This document shows, piece by piece, positions 1 through 7,626 of a stretch of DNA of 64,000 nucleotides. The notes beneath the pieces were generated by a model that worked only from the letters and a program-made list of their open reading frames with translations, was not told the DNA's origin and searched no databases. This DNA is from Nocardioides sambongensis. Its GTDB lineage: Bacteria; Actinomycetota; Actinomycetes; Propionibacteriales; Nocardioidaceae. Positions within the stretch are counted from its first letter, which is position 1, and each line of letters starts with the position of its first letter. The position numbers and the translations under genes were made by a program. The stretch is taken from contig NZ_CP041091.1 in NCBI RefSeq assembly GCF_006494815.1, positions 3,486,501 through 3,550,500 of the forward strand, given 5' to 3'.

Positions 1-2
1 TG

Positions 3-125
3 GCCGGGGTGATCGTCCGGGACATGTACCGACCCGCACACGACCCGGTCAAGGCGGAGGTGCCGGTGCCGTCGTTCGCCGGCGGACACCGTCCGCGAAC
101 GACGGCGGAGAGCCTCAGTCGGTGA
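3..125 (+). CDS. C-terminal end of an unidentified protein (partial)
   Basis: An open frame enters from the left edge and stops with TGA at 123-125, giving 40 residues that include VIVRDMYRPAHDPVK and a basic, hydrophilic end. The stop lies inside the 3' end of the convergent racemase-like gene, an 11-bp overlap. A tail of the form RD-x-x-x-P-x-x-D-P-V is what I would expect at the cytoplasmic end of the GT87-type membrane glycosyltransferase often found near rpsF in actinobacteria, but this is inference from context. It could also be chance reading. Confidence 0.35.
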   Translation, partial: AGVIVRDMYRPAHDPVKAEVPVPSFAGGHRPRTTAESLSR

Positions 126-1185
126 TGTCGACCCGGTCGAACGCGGTCGCGGTGTAGCGGACCCGCACGTCGATCGGGTCGCCCACCGCGGGCACGCGCG
201 CGCCCGCGGGCAGGAACAGCATCGAGGCCTGCATGTGCGGCGGCTCCGCGAAGAGGCGCTGCTTGCCGTCGATCGAGTACGGCGAGCGCACGAAGCCCGC
301 CGCGTCCAGGCCGCCGCGGGCGATCGTCGCCGCCCGGGCACGCAGCGAGTGCTCCCCGGTCGGGGCCTCCAGACCGATCCCGTGGGCGGTGCCGCCGGAG
401 ACGATCAGCAGGTGCCCGTCCTTCGGGGCGCTGCGCCCCCGGTAGCCGAAGTGCTCGCCGCGGGCGACCGGGTGCACGTCGATCACGGTGGCGGCGACGG
501 TCAGCGCCCCGCGGTCACCGAGCCAGAGTTCGGTGCCGATCCGGGGGCGGACGGCGAAGTCGCCGTACTCGCTGCGCAGGCGGGTCAGCTCGGCGCCGGT
601 GAGGTGGGAGACCCAGATCGTGGAGAGGTCGGCGACGTCGGCGCCCACCGCGTCGGTGATCAGTCGGCTGACCTCGCTGTAGTGGCCGCCTGCGGCCAGC
701 GGAAGGTGCAGCGCGAGCCCCTCGACGCGGGCGCCGGGGTGCTTGCGGAGCAGCTCGCCGGCCTCCCACAGCTCGCGGGCGGTCATCCCGTGCCGCCGCA
801 TGCTGGTGACGTGCTCGACCACGATCCGGGCGCGCGGGTCGGCGGCGAGCAGGGCACGCAGGTCCTCGAGCCGGCTGACGGTGTGGATCAGGCGCTTGCC
901 GAAGGTGGGGCCGGGCAGGGCGACCCAGGGTCGCCACGGGGTCAGCACGAGCAGGTCGCCGGACCACCGGGTGGCGACCTGGTCGAGCTCCTCGTAGGTG
1001 CCCACGGCCAGCGCCGGGACGTCGTGGCCGCGGTCGCGCAGCCACTGCGCCCTGCGGGCGAGCCGGCCGAGGCCGAAGCCGTAGCCGTTGCCCTTGGCCA
1101 CCGGCACCAGGCCGGGGTTGGCGGAGGCCACCGCCTCGAGGTGGGCCCGCCAGCGGGGTCCGTCGACGGTCAGGGTGAGGCTCAT
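115..1185 (-). CDS. alanine racemase-like PLP-barrel protein
   Basis: 356 residues. The N-terminal part resembles the PLP-binding TIM barrel of alanine racemases: VAKGNGYGFG carries the probable Schiff-base lysine (Lys31), and the body contains the VEGLALHLPL and RPRIGTELWLGDRG segments typical of the fold. The C-terminal half matches the beta-domain layout of the family but is divergent, so racemase activity and substrate are not proven. It lies 87 nt downstream of the FemX-type gene on the same strand, which suggests co-transcription and a role in supplying or modifying amino acids of the peptidoglycan peptide. Start is the ATG at 1185; no other start fits better. A broad-specificity or non-racemase PLP function remains possible. 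Confidence 0.75.
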   Translation of the reverse strand: MSLTLTVDGPRWRAHLEAVASANPGLVPVAKGNGYGFGLGRLARRAQWLRDRGHDVPALAVGTYEELDQVATRWSGDLLVLTPWRPWVALPGPTFGKRLIHTVSRLEDLRALLAADPRARIVVEHVTSMRRHGMTARELWEAGELLRKHPGARVEGLALHLPLAAGGHYSEVSRLITDAVGADVADLSTIWVSHLTGAELTRLRSEYGDFAVRPRIGTELWLGDRGALTVAATVIDVHPVARGEHFGYRGRSAPKDGHLLIVSGGTAHGIGLEAPTGEHSLRARAATIARGGLDAAGFVRSPYSIDGKQRLFAEPPHMQASMLFLPAGARVPAVGDPIDVRVRYTATAFDRVDITD

Positions 1186-1272
1186 GGACGTGCTCGCTTC
1201 GCTCCGGGCGCCCGGGAGGCACCAGGGGCGCTGTGTCGTCCGGTGCGCTCGCTCGGCTCACTCACCGGCCCC

Positions 1273-2448
1273 TCACCCCCGCCGCTTCATGTAGAGGTCG
1301 AACGCCTTGTAGAGCACCCGGTTGAGCGGGAGGTCCCACTCGCCGGCGTACTCGACCGCCTCGCCGCCGGTGCCGACCTTGAACTGGATCAGGCCCACGT
1401 GCGGGTCCTCGCTGTTCAGGGTCTCGGTGATCCCGCGCAGGTCGTAGACGGCCGCCCCGCGCTCCAGCGCGTCGCGCATCATCGCCCACTGCACCGCGTT
1501 GGAGCCGCGCACCTCGCGCTTGTCGGTGGAGGACGCGCCGTAGGAGTACCAGGCGTGCTCGCCGACCCGGATCGCGATGGTGGCGGCCACCAGATCGTCC
1601 TCGTGCCGAGCCAGCCAGAGCGTGAAACGGTCGGTGTCGTCGGCGCCCAGGGCCTCGGCCATGGTGGTGAAGTACGACGCCGGCCGCGGGGTGAAGTGGT
1701 CGCGCCGGGCGGTGTGCACGTAGAGGGCGTGGAACTCGGCGAGCGCCGCGGTCATCTCCGGGGTGCCGGTGGCCACCCGGGTCACCTCCACGCCGGACTT
1801 GACCGCCTTCTTGATGTTGCGCCGCCACAGCTGGTTCATCCCCTTGAGGACCTCGTCCTCGGTGCGGGGACGTTCCTCGCCGGCCTCGTCGGTGGTGCGC
1901 AGTGGGACCTGGAAGACGAAGGCGGGCTGACCGGCGGCGAAGCCACCCTCGACGCCCTGGTGGCGCCAGCCGAGCTCGTCGAGCTGGCTGAGCACGCGGG
2001 CGCCGACCGCCGAGCGCTCGGCCGGCGGCACCTGGCTGAGCAGGCGCACCCCGTCGTCGGCGATGCCTTCCTTGACCTGCGCCGCGCTCCACCGGCGGAC
2101 CACCACCGGCGGGCCGATCCGGACCGCGAACGCCCCCTGCCGGCGCAGGTGGGTGGTGAGCGGGTCGAGCCAGTCGGCCAGCCGGTCGTCGGTCCAGTCG
2201 ATCACCGGACCCTCGGGCAGGTAGGCCAGGCTCCGCCCGATCTTCGGCAGCTGCCGGTGCAGCACCAGCGCGGCGCCGTACTGGATGCCGTCGGGGCCGA
2301 ACCAGCCCACCGACTCGCTGCGCCACTCCGGCTTCACCCGGGCCCAGCCCGGGGTCTGCAGGAAGCTCGCCCCCGGCAGGCTGGCCAGGTAGGCGCGGTG
2401 CTCGTCGTCGGTGATCGGGCGCAGGGTCAGCGGGCGCTCGGTCGACAT
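1273..2448 (-). CDS. FemX/FemAB-type aminoacyl transferase (peptidoglycan interpeptide bridge)
   Basis: 391 residues. FemAB-family ligases transfer an amino acid from aminoacyl-tRNA to lipid II; this one has the expected two-lobed GNAT layout: an N-terminal lobe with FLQTPGWARVKPEW and LAYLPEGPVIDW, and a C-terminal lobe with NQLWRRNIKKAVKSGVEV, AWYSYGASSTDKREV, SNAVQWAMMRDALERG and VGLIQFKVGTGGE. The substrate amino acid cannot be read from sequence. The frame is open far upstream but family similarity begins at the ATG at 2448 (GTG at 2454 is an in-frame alternative). A TAGCCT box lies 7 nt before the ATG, so the message may be leaderless. Upstream partner of the racemase-like gene; both support a cell-wall role. 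Confidence 0.85.
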   Translation of the reverse strand: MSTERPLTLRPITDDEHRAYLASLPGASFLQTPGWARVKPEWRSESVGWFGPDGIQYGAALVLHRQLPKIGRSLAYLPEGPVIDWTDDRLADWLDPLTTHLRRQGAFAVRIGPPVVVRRWSAAQVKEGIADDGVRLLSQVPPAERSAVGARVLSQLDELGWRHQGVEGGFAAGQPAFVFQVPLRTTDEAGEERPRTEDEVLKGMNQLWRRNIKKAVKSGVEVTRVATGTPEMTAALAEFHALYVHTARRDHFTPRPASYFTTMAEALGADDTDRFTLWLARHEDDLVAATIAIRVGEHAWYSYGASSTDKREVRGSNAVQWAMMRDALERGAAVYDLRGITETLNSEDPHVGLIQFKVGTGGEAVEYAGEWDLPLNRVLYKAFDLYMKRRG

Positions 2449-2455
2449 GGTCACG

Positions 2456-2461
2456 AGGCTA
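2456..2461 (-). promoter_or_regulatory. -10 box, near-leaderless promoter of the FemX-type gene
   Basis: Read on the minus strand, TAGCCT (TANNNT form) is separated from the ATG at 2448 by 7 nt. No Shine-Dalgarno precedes the ATG. No convincing -35 was identified. Confidence 0.4.
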
Positions 2462-2483
2462 TCGGTCGGTCCGGCGGCCGCGG

Positions 2484-3281
2484 TCAGAGGCGCTCGCGCA
2501 GCCAGTCGAAGTCGGTGACGTGCTCGTCGGCGCCTCCGGGCGTCTCGCAGATCACCGGGGCGTCGGCGTCGCGGATCACCTGGGCGAGCAGGTCGGGGTC
2601 GATCTGCCCGGACCCGAAGTTGGCGTGCCGGTCGGCACCGGAGTCGAAGGCGTCGCGGCTGTCGTTGGCGTGCACCAGGTCGATCCGGCCGGTGATCCGG
2701 CGGACGTCCTCGACCACGGTCTCCAGGGCGTTGCCGCCGGCGTGGGCGTGGCAGGTGTCGAGGCAGAAGCCGACCCGGTCGGACCCCTCGGCGCTGCTGA
2801 TCGCGTCCCAGACGCCCGCGATCCGATCCAGGTAGCGGGTCATCGCGTTGGTGCCGCCGGCGGTGTTCTCGATCAGCAGCGGCACCTTGATGTCGGTCGC
2901 CTCGATCGCCTTGCGCCAGTTGTCGAAGCCCTTGGCCGGGTCGTCCTCGTCGGTGACGTGGCCGCCGTGCACGATCAGCCCCTTGGCGCCGATCTCGGCC
3001 GCCGCGTCCATGTGCTGCTGCAGCAGCTTGCGGCTCGGGATCCGCTGCCGGTTGTTCGTGGTCGCCACGTTGATCAGGTACGGCGCGTGCACGTAGAGGT
3101 CGACGCCGGCCGCCTCGGCCTCGGCCCTGAGCGCCTCCGGCCCGGCCTCGTAGGCCAGCACCGGCCCCTTGTAGGACTGCGGGTTGCCCAGGAAGAACTG
3201 CACCAGCGGCGCCCGTCGGGCGGACGCCTCGGCGATCGGGTCGGTCTGGTCGACATGGGCTCCGATGCGCAACGAGGTCAT
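2484..3281 (-). CDS. nfo: deoxyribonuclease IV (endonuclease IV)
   Basis: 265 residues; an AP endonuclease that nicks DNA 5' of abasic sites in base-excision repair. It is a TIM barrel with the conserved metal-ligand set visible in order: His65 (VHAPYLINVA), His105/His108 (VHGGH), Glu138 (LIENTAGG), Asp175 and His178 (CLDTCHAHAGG), His204 (VHANDS), Asp217/His219 (DRHANFGSG) and Glu246 (ICETPGG). Length is slightly below the E. coli enzyme (285). The start is the ATG at 3281: the conserved RIGAHV segment follows at once, and a TACGCT -10 box sits exactly 6 nt upstream, implying a leaderless mRNA. It ends 35 bp before the FemX start and may be transcribed with it. Confidence 0.9.
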   Translation of the reverse strand: MTSLRIGAHVDQTDPIAEASARRAPLVQFFLGNPQSYKGPVLAYEAGPEALRAEAEAAGVDLYVHAPYLINVATTNNRQRIPSRKLLQQHMDAAAEIGAKGLIVHGGHVTDEDDPAKGFDNWRKAIEATDIKVPLLIENTAGGTNAMTRYLDRIAGVWDAISSAEGSDRVGFCLDTCHAHAGGNALETVVEDVRRITGRIDLVHANDSRDAFDSGADRHANFGSGQIDPDLLAQVIRDADAPVICETPGGADEHVTDFDWLRERL

Positions 3282-3287
3282 GGCGCC

Positions 3288-3293
3288 AGCGTA
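3288..3293 (-). promoter_or_regulatory. -10 box of a leaderless promoter for nfo
   Basis: Minus-strand TACGCT, then GGCGCC (6 nt), then the ATG of nfo. The geometry places the transcription start at the start codon and helps decide the start. Confidence 0.5.
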
Positions 3294-3340
3294 GGTGTGG
3301 GGGCCGACGCTGAACGGCCGCGGGCTCGCCGACCCCGGGG

Positions 3341-3392
3341 GCGGCGTCCGGGGGTGGCGTCCGGGGGTGGCGTCCGGCGGTGGCGTCCGGGG
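3341..3392. repeat. 13-bp tandem repeat, four units
   Basis: Units GCGGCGTCCGGGG, GTGGCGTCCGGGG, GTGGCGTCCGGCG and GTGGCGTCCGGGG lie head to tail between the divergent nfo and rpsF genes, upstream of the rpsF promoter. No coding function is seen. Slippage in copy number between strains is likely. Confidence 0.85.
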
Positions 3393-3433
3393 CCCGGGGC
3401 GCCGGGCCGGGGCAGGTGGGGCCGGAACGACGA

Positions 3434-3464
3434 TTGGGCGGGCGTCGTACCGGATTGATAGCCT
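3434..3464 (+). promoter_or_regulatory. promoter of the rpsF-ssb-rpsR-rplI operon
   Basis: TTGGGC (3434-3439) is followed by GATAGC at 3457-3462 (17-bp spacer) or TAGCCT at 3459-3464 (19 bp). It lies about 40 bp before the folded leader of rpsF and is the best sigma-70-like match in the nfo-rpsF spacer. Confidence 0.5.
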
Positions 3465-3503
3465 GACCCGTCGCGTCCGCCACCGAGGTGGGCGCATGGC
3501 AAA

Positions 3504-3550
3504 GCCCTCCTGCCACGGAAAGTCCGTGGCCGCCTGAGTCCAGAGGAGGT
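3504..3550 (+). ncRNA. S6:S18-type ribosomal protein leader
   Basis: CCTCCT at 3506-3511 can pair with the Shine-Dalgarno AGGAGG at 3544-3549. Inside that stem is a perfect 8-bp hairpin, GCCACGGA (3512-3519), loop AAG, TCCGTGGC (3523-3530), followed by CCGC. The layout matches the known leader ahead of rpsF in which an S6:S18 complex binds a CCG-bearing element that mimics its 16S rRNA site and represses translation. The operon encodes both S6 and S18, so autoregulation makes sense. Pairing was found by eye; no covariance test was run. Confidence 0.7.
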
Positions 3551-3560
3551 GGAGACCGCT

Positions 3561-3848
3561 TTGCGTGCTTATGAAGTCATGGTCATCCTCGACCCGAGCC
3601 TCGACGAGCGCACCGTTCAGCCGTCGCTCGACAAGTACCTCAACGTGATCCGCAACGACGGTGGCACCGTCGACAACGTGGACGTGTGGGGCCGCCGGCG
3701 TCTCGCTTACGAGATCAAGAAGAACGCCGAAGGCATCTACGCCGTCATCACCCTCACCGCAGAGCCCGCGACGGTCGACGAGTTCGACCGTCAGCTCGGC
3801 CTGAACGAGGCGATCCTCCGTACCAAGGTGCTGCGCCCCGTCTCCTGA
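3561..3848 (+). CDS. rpsF: 30S ribosomal protein S6
   Basis: 95 residues if the TTG at 3561 is used. S6 binds the 16S rRNA platform as a heterodimer with S18. The protein begins [11 protein letters not shown], the typical actinobacterial N-terminus, and has [19 protein letters not shown] and the usual length. The TTG is favoured because GAGGAGG (3543-3549) lies 11 nt before it, while the in-frame GTG at 3549 overlaps that ribosome-binding site and would add four unconserved residues. First gene of the rpsF-ssb-rpsR-rplI operon, controlled by the leader just upstream. Confidence 0.93.
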   Translation: MRAYEVMVILDPSLDERTVQPSLDKYLNVIRNDGGTVDNVDVWGRRRLAYEIKKNAEGIYAVITLTAEPATVDEFDRQLGLNEAILRTKVLRPVS

Positions 3849-3978
3849 CGTGGCTCGGCACCTCGTGCCTGTGGACCGACGCTGTTGCTTGTCGGAGGTC
3901 TCGGACACGATGGTGCGAACGCAAGCTTCAGCGACCCCGGCACGTGTCAGGCGACTGACCGGCATCTGAGGAGAGAAA

Positions 3979-4554
3979 ATGGCAGGCGAGACCGTCATCA
4001 CCGTCGTCGGCAACCTGGTCGACGACCCGGAGCTGCGCTTCACCCCGTCGGGTGCGGCCGTGGCGAACTTCCGGATCGCGTCCACGCCCCGCACCTTCGA
4101 CCGCCAGAGCAACGAGTGGAAGGACGGCGAAGCGCTGTTCCTCTCCTGCGCTGCCTGGCGGCAGATGGCCGAGAACGTGGCCGAGTCGCTGCAGAAGGGG
4201 ATGCGCGTCGTGGTGCAGGGACGGTTGAAGTCCCGGCAGTACGAGACCCGCGAGGGTGAGAAGCGCACTGCGTTCGAGATCGACGTCGAAGAGGTCGGCC
4301 CGTCGCTGCGCTACGCGACCGCCAAGGTGGCCCGTGCCCAGCGCTCCGGCGGTGGCGGCGGCTACAACGGCGGCGGTGGAGCCGGCGGTGGCGGCGGCTA
4401 CGGCGGCGGTCAGCCCTCGGGCGGTGGCCAGCCGGCCAACGACCCGTGGGGCAGCCAGGGTGGCGGCAACAGCGGCGGTGGCAACAGCGGCGGCAGCCGT
4501 GCCAACGACCCCTGGGGCGCGCCCGGTGTCGGCAGCGACGAACCCCCGTTCTGA
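3979..4554 (+). CDS. ssb: single-stranded DNA-binding protein
   Basis: 191 residues. Residues 1 to about 110 form the OB fold ([55 protein letters not shown]); a Gly/Gln-rich linker of about 65 residues follows, and the protein ends in the acidic, aromatic tip SDEPPF that recruits replication and repair proteins. Length is typical of actinobacterial SsbA. ATG at 3979 follows GAGGAGAGAAA. It lies between rpsF and rpsR, so its expression is tied to the ribosomal genes. The linker is encoded by short GGC/GGT repeats. Confidence 0.96.
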   Translation: MAGETVITVVGNLVDDPELRFTPSGAAVANFRIASTPRTFDRQSNEWKDGEALFLSCAAWRQMAENVAESLQKGMRVVVQGRLKSRQYETREGEKRTAFEIDVEEVGPSLRYATAKVARAQRSGGGGGYNGGGGAGGGGGYGGGQPSGGGQPANDPWGSQGGGNSGGGNSGGSRANDPWGAPGVGSDEPPF

Positions 4555-4661
4555 GGATCAACCCGGTGCGCGGACCATTCCGTGTCACCACCTGAATATT
4601 CATCACCACCATTCCGGTCGCTCGTGACTGAGGCGGCCGGGCTCTGAGGAGGAGCACCACA

Positions 4662-4898
4662 ATGGCGAAGGCAGTCGTCCGCAAGCCGAAGAAGAAGGTT
4701 TGCCAGTTCTGCAAGGAGAAGGCGACCGGTGTCGATTACAAGGACACCGGCCTGCTGAAGAAGTTCATCTCCGACCGCGGCAAGATCCGCGCCCGTCGGG
4801 TGACCGGCAACTGCGTCCAGCACCAGCGGGACATCGCGATCGCGGTGAAGAACGCCCGTGAGGTCGCGCTGCTGCCCTACACCTCCAGCGGTCGCTGA
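4662..4898 (+). CDS. rpsR: 30S ribosomal protein S18
   Basis: 78 residues; partner of S6 on the small-subunit platform. The sequence shows the conserved core [22 protein letters not shown] and a Cys-containing N-terminus (VCQFCKEK) with a third Cys in TGNCVQHQ, which marks the metal-binding C+ form rather than the Cys-less paralogue used under zinc limitation. ATG follows GAGGAGGAGCACCACA. Located 107 nt after ssb and 27 nt before rplI. Confidence 0.96.
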   Translation: MAKAVVRKPKKKVCQFCKEKATGVDYKDTGLLKKFISDRGKIRARRVTGNCVQHQRDIAIAVKNAREVALLPYTSSGR

Positions 4899-4925
4899 GC
4901 AGCGGTAGAGAAGGAGAGAACTGAC

Positions 4926-5372
4926 ATGAAGATCATCCTCACCCAGGAGGTCGAGGGGCTCGGTTCCGCCGGCGACATCGTCGAGGTGAAGTCGGGCTAC
5001 GGCCGCAACTACCTGCTCCCGCAGGGCTTCGCCATCCGGTGGAGCCGCGGCGCGCAGGCCGAGGCGGACGCGATCAAGAAGGCCCGCGCCGCCCGCGCGG
5101 TCCGCGACGAGAGCCACGCCGCCGAGATCAAGACCAAGCTGGAGCAGACTCCGGTGGACGTCAAGGTCAAGGCGGGCCAGGGCGGTCGCCTGTTCGGCGC
5201 CGTCACGGTGGCCGACATCGCGTCGGCGATCACCGAGCTGACCGGCGAGGCCGTCGACAAGCGGACCATCGTCGTCGGCCAGCCGATCAAGTCGCTCGGC
5301 TCCCACGCGGTGTCCGTGCGTCTGCACGACGAGGTCTCCGCGGCGGTCGCGCTCAACGTGATCCCCGCCTGA
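4926..5372 (+). CDS. rplI: 50S ribosomal protein L9
   Basis: 148 residues. L9 has an N-terminal rRNA-binding domain ([33 protein letters not shown]), a long connecting helix rich in Ala, Lys and Glu (about 45-75) and a C-terminal RNA-binding domain ([30 protein letters not shown]). Length is standard. ATG follows AAGGAGAGAACTGAC. Last gene of the operon; a strong hairpin terminator follows 21 nt after the stop. Confidence 0.96.
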   Translation: MKIILTQEVEGLGSAGDIVEVKSGYGRNYLLPQGFAIRWSRGAQAEADAIKKARAARAVRDESHAAEIKTKLEQTPVDVKVKAGQGGRLFGAVTVADIASAITELTGEAVDKRTIVVGQPIKSLGSHAVSVRLHDEVSAAVALNVIPA

Positions 5373-5393
5373 CCCAGGCGCAGCTCAGCAGTA

Positions 5394-5437
5394 CGGCGGC
5401 GGCCGGTCCCTCACGGGGCCGGCCGCCGCTGCTTTTG
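5394..5437 (+). terminator. rho-independent terminator after rplI
   Basis: A GC-rich stem, CGGCGGCGGCCGG-T-CCC against GGGGCCGGCCGCCGCTG with loop TCAC, is followed by a short T run (CTTTT). It ends the ribosomal operon. Confidence 0.8.
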
Positions 5438-5440
5438 CCC

Positions 5441-5525
5441 GGGGGTGCGGGTTTCCCCGGTCAGCCGGTGAAACCCGCACGACACGCCGACCAGCCTCGG
5501 CGTGTCGTGCGGGTTTCGGCCGACA
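5441..5525. repeat. 85-bp three-arm palindromic element, copy 1
   Basis: GTGCGGGTTTCCCCGG (5445-5460), TCAG, CCGGTGAAACCCGCAC (5465-5480) form one hairpin with a single mismatch. The right arm extended to 5490 (GAAACCCGCAC then GACACGCCGA) is also perfectly complementary, over 21 bp, to TCGGCGTGTC then GTGCGGGTTTC at 5497-5517, giving a second hairpin that excludes the first. GGCCGACA follows. Copy 2 is at 36745-36829. No ORF; behaves like a REP/MITE-type intergenic repeat. Confidence 0.85.
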
Positions 5526-5610
5526 ACCCCCCGTCGCGGACCACGAACGACCGACCACCCGGGCTTCGATCGCCAGCCGACCGACTCGCCACGGATCGAC
5601 CCTGGCGTGT

Positions 5611-5698
5611 CCCCGCCCGACCTCTTGCCTGGCCCCGCCCGACCTCTCGCCTGGCCCCGCCCGACCTCTCGCCTGGCCCCGAGCGACCTCTCGGCGGT
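5611..5698. repeat. 22-bp tandem repeat, four units
   Basis: Units at 5611, 5633, 5655 and 5677 follow the pattern CCCCGCCCGACCTCTCGCCTGG; the fourth is diverged. The array sits between the convergent rplI and MATE genes. A second array with the same period and the same core CGACCTCTCG is at 49041-49150, also between convergent genes. Confidence 0.85.
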
Positions 5699-5755
5699 CC
5701 CGCCCGCCCCTGCCGGCCGCGCCGCACACAGCGCCGCCCACACCCACGCCAGCGC

Positions 5756-7138
5756 TCAGCCACCACTCCCTGCGCCGGTGACCATCCACGCCTCTCCCCG
5801 CGACCGGCGCAGCAGCGTCACGAAGCGTCCGCCCATGAACACCGTGACGAAGACGAGCCACAGCAGCGGGAGACCGGAGCCGAGGGCGGCGGCGAGCAGC
5901 ACCGCAGGGGCGTAGGCGGCGAGCACGACCAGCCCGGCCCATGCCAGGTAGCGGCCGTCCCCGGCCCCGATCAGCACGCCGTCGAGGACGAAGACGACGC
6001 CGGCGACGGGTTGGCCGAGTGCTGCGATCAGCAGCACCGGGACGAGCGCGTCGTGGACGCCGGCATCCGAGGTGAACAGCGGCCCCAGGAGTGGCGCGAC
6101 GACCGCCAGGCCGACCCCGGTGCCGATGCCGCTGATCACCCCCCACCACACCATGCGCGTGGTCACCGCGCGGGTGCCGGCGACGTCCCCGGCACCCAGG
6201 TAGCGCCCGGTGATCGCCTGCGCAGCGATCGCGATGGCGTCCAGCACGAAGGCGAGGAAACCCCACAGCGTCATTGCGAGCTGGTGGGTGGCGATCGGCA
6301 CCGCGTCGTCACCCCCGGCCGCGTCGCCGGTGCCGAGCACCACGGCGTAGGTGGTGACCAGCAGGGAGGCCCGCAGCGTCAGCGTGCGCACCAACAGTGG
6401 TACGCCGGCCCGGCCCGCCGCCGCGATCCCGGTACGACGCGGGCGCAGCGAGGTGCCCTCCCGCTGCGCGGCGCGGGACACGATCAGCACCAGCACCGCC
6501 GCCGACGCGAGCTGGGCGAGCACCGAGCCGAGCGCCGAGCCGGCGATGCCCATCCGCGGCAGTGGTCCGAGGCCGTAGACCAGCACCACGTTGAGGACCA
6601 GGTTGACGCCGTTGCCGGCGATGGCGACGACCAGCGGGGTCCGGGTGTCCTGGAGGCCCCGGAGCACCCCCGTCGCGGCGAGCATCAGCAGCAGCGGCGT
6701 GATCCCGAGCGCGGCGACCTGCAGGTACTCGACCGCCGGGTCCGCGACCGCCGGCGATGCACCGAACACGCCGACCAGCGGTGCGGCGCCGAGGCCGACG
6801 ACCGCCGTGGTCGGGATCCCGATCGCCACCGCCAGCCACAGTCCGTCCACCCCCTGCCCGAGGGCGGCTGCCAACCGCCCGGCGCCGAGCTGCCGGGCGA
6901 CACCGGCCGTGGTCCCGTAGGCGAGGAAGACGCAGAGGCCGACGGCTGTCTGCAGGACGGTGGCGGCGATGCCGAGTCCGGCCAGCTCACGGGTGCCGAG
7001 GTGGCCGACGACGGCGGCGTCGCCGAGCAGGAAGAGCGGCTCGGCGACCAGGGCGAGGAAGGCCGGGATCGCGATCCGCGCGATCTCCCGGTCCTCGCTG
7101 CGCTGCCGCTCGGTACGGCGGAACGCGGCGCGCTTCAC
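5756..7138 (-). CDS. MATE family efflux transporter (DinF-like)
   Basis: 460 residues, about 12 predicted membrane segments. MATE proteins export drugs or metabolites in exchange for H+ or Na+. The N-terminal half opens with EIARIAIPAFLALVAEPLFLLGDAAVVGHLG, broken here as IPAFLALVAEPLFLL then GDAAVVGHLGT, the diagnostic family start; GLQDTRTPLVVAIAGNGVN and LGAGDVAGTRAVTTRMVWW match the repeated halves. Full length for the family. This gene is the usual neighbour of the rpsF operon and dnaB in actinobacteria but runs the other way. Substrate unknown. The start is the GTG at 7138. Confidence 0.9.
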   Translation of the reverse strand: MKRAAFRRTERQRSEDREIARIAIPAFLALVAEPLFLLGDAAVVGHLGTRELAGLGIAATVLQTAVGLCVFLAYGTTAGVARQLGAGRLAAALGQGVDGLWLAVAIGIPTTAVVGLGAAPLVGVFGASPAVADPAVEYLQVAALGITPLLLMLAATGVLRGLQDTRTPLVVAIAGNGVNLVLNVVLVYGLGPLPRMGIAGSALGSVLAQLASAAVLVLIVSRAAQREGTSLRPRRTGIAAAGRAGVPLLVRTLTLRASLLVTTYAVVLGTGDAAGGDDAVPIATHQLAMTLWGFLAFVLDAIAIAAQAITGRYLGAGDVAGTRAVTTRMVWWGVISGIGTGVGLAVVAPLLGPLFTSDAGVHDALVPVLLIAALGQPVAGVVFVLDGVLIGAGDGRYLAWAGLVVLAAYAPAVLLAAALGSGLPLLWLVFVTVFMGGRFVTLLRRSRGEAWMVTGAGSGG

Positions 7139-7178
7139 GCTGCTCGCCGACGGTCGGCACGGGGTCCGGGAAGGCCCC

Positions 7179-7457
7179 GTGGATAACTTTCGTCACTCTG
7201 TGGATACCCGAGGCGGGACGAGGTCCCGGTGATGACGTCCGACCGGAGGCTGGACCAACGGAAAGTGAACAAGGTCACACTACATTTCCTGGTCGGAATT
7301 TCTGGTTCCACAGACGAGGGAACGCGTTCATGCAGGTCATCGGCCCCTTCTCGGAGTCTTGGCGCCATCTCTCCACAGATCTGTCCCCAGGCCGTGCACA
7401 CCGACATGGCGTGTCGTCCACGACCGTCCACCAGTTATCCCCAAGGCTTGTGGATAA
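7179..7457. promoter_or_regulatory. DnaA-box-like cluster upstream of dnaB
   Basis: The 488-bp spacer between the divergent MATE and dnaB genes holds one perfect DnaA box in reverse form, TGTGGATAA at 7449-7457, and three 8-of-9 matches: CGTGGATAA (7178-7186), TGTGGATAC (7199-7207) and TTATCCCCA (7435-7443). Related TCCACAG and CTGTCCCC words lie at 7308-7391. The stretch 7259-7288 is unusually AT-rich and flanked by GGAAA and TTTCC. DnaA control of dnaB, or titration of DnaA, is inference. No gene is seen in the spacer. Confidence 0.5.
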
Positions 7458-7626
7458 CGTCCTTTCGTCCGCCTCGTCCAGCCCGTAGTTTCTGCGACGG
7501 AGATCGGTCGGACCCTCCGGGAAGCATCACCCCGGAGAAGCCCTCCCGATCGGCGCAGGACCGTACCGGCCGGGTCGGCGCGCACAGTCCAGCAGATGCC
7601 CCTCGCGGGCGGGAAGACGAGGTCGC

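Noticed and set aside
235-2835. 866-codon plus-strand open frame opposite the racemase and FemX genes
   Set aside because: It is antisense to two recognisable genes, has a low-complexity Gly/Arg/Ala/Val composition and no family motif; long shadow frames are expected at this GC content.
1273-3516. 747-codon minus frame suggesting a long N-terminal extension of the FemX-type protein
   Set aside because: The extension is the wrong phase of nfo; family similarity and a -10 box fix the start at 2448.
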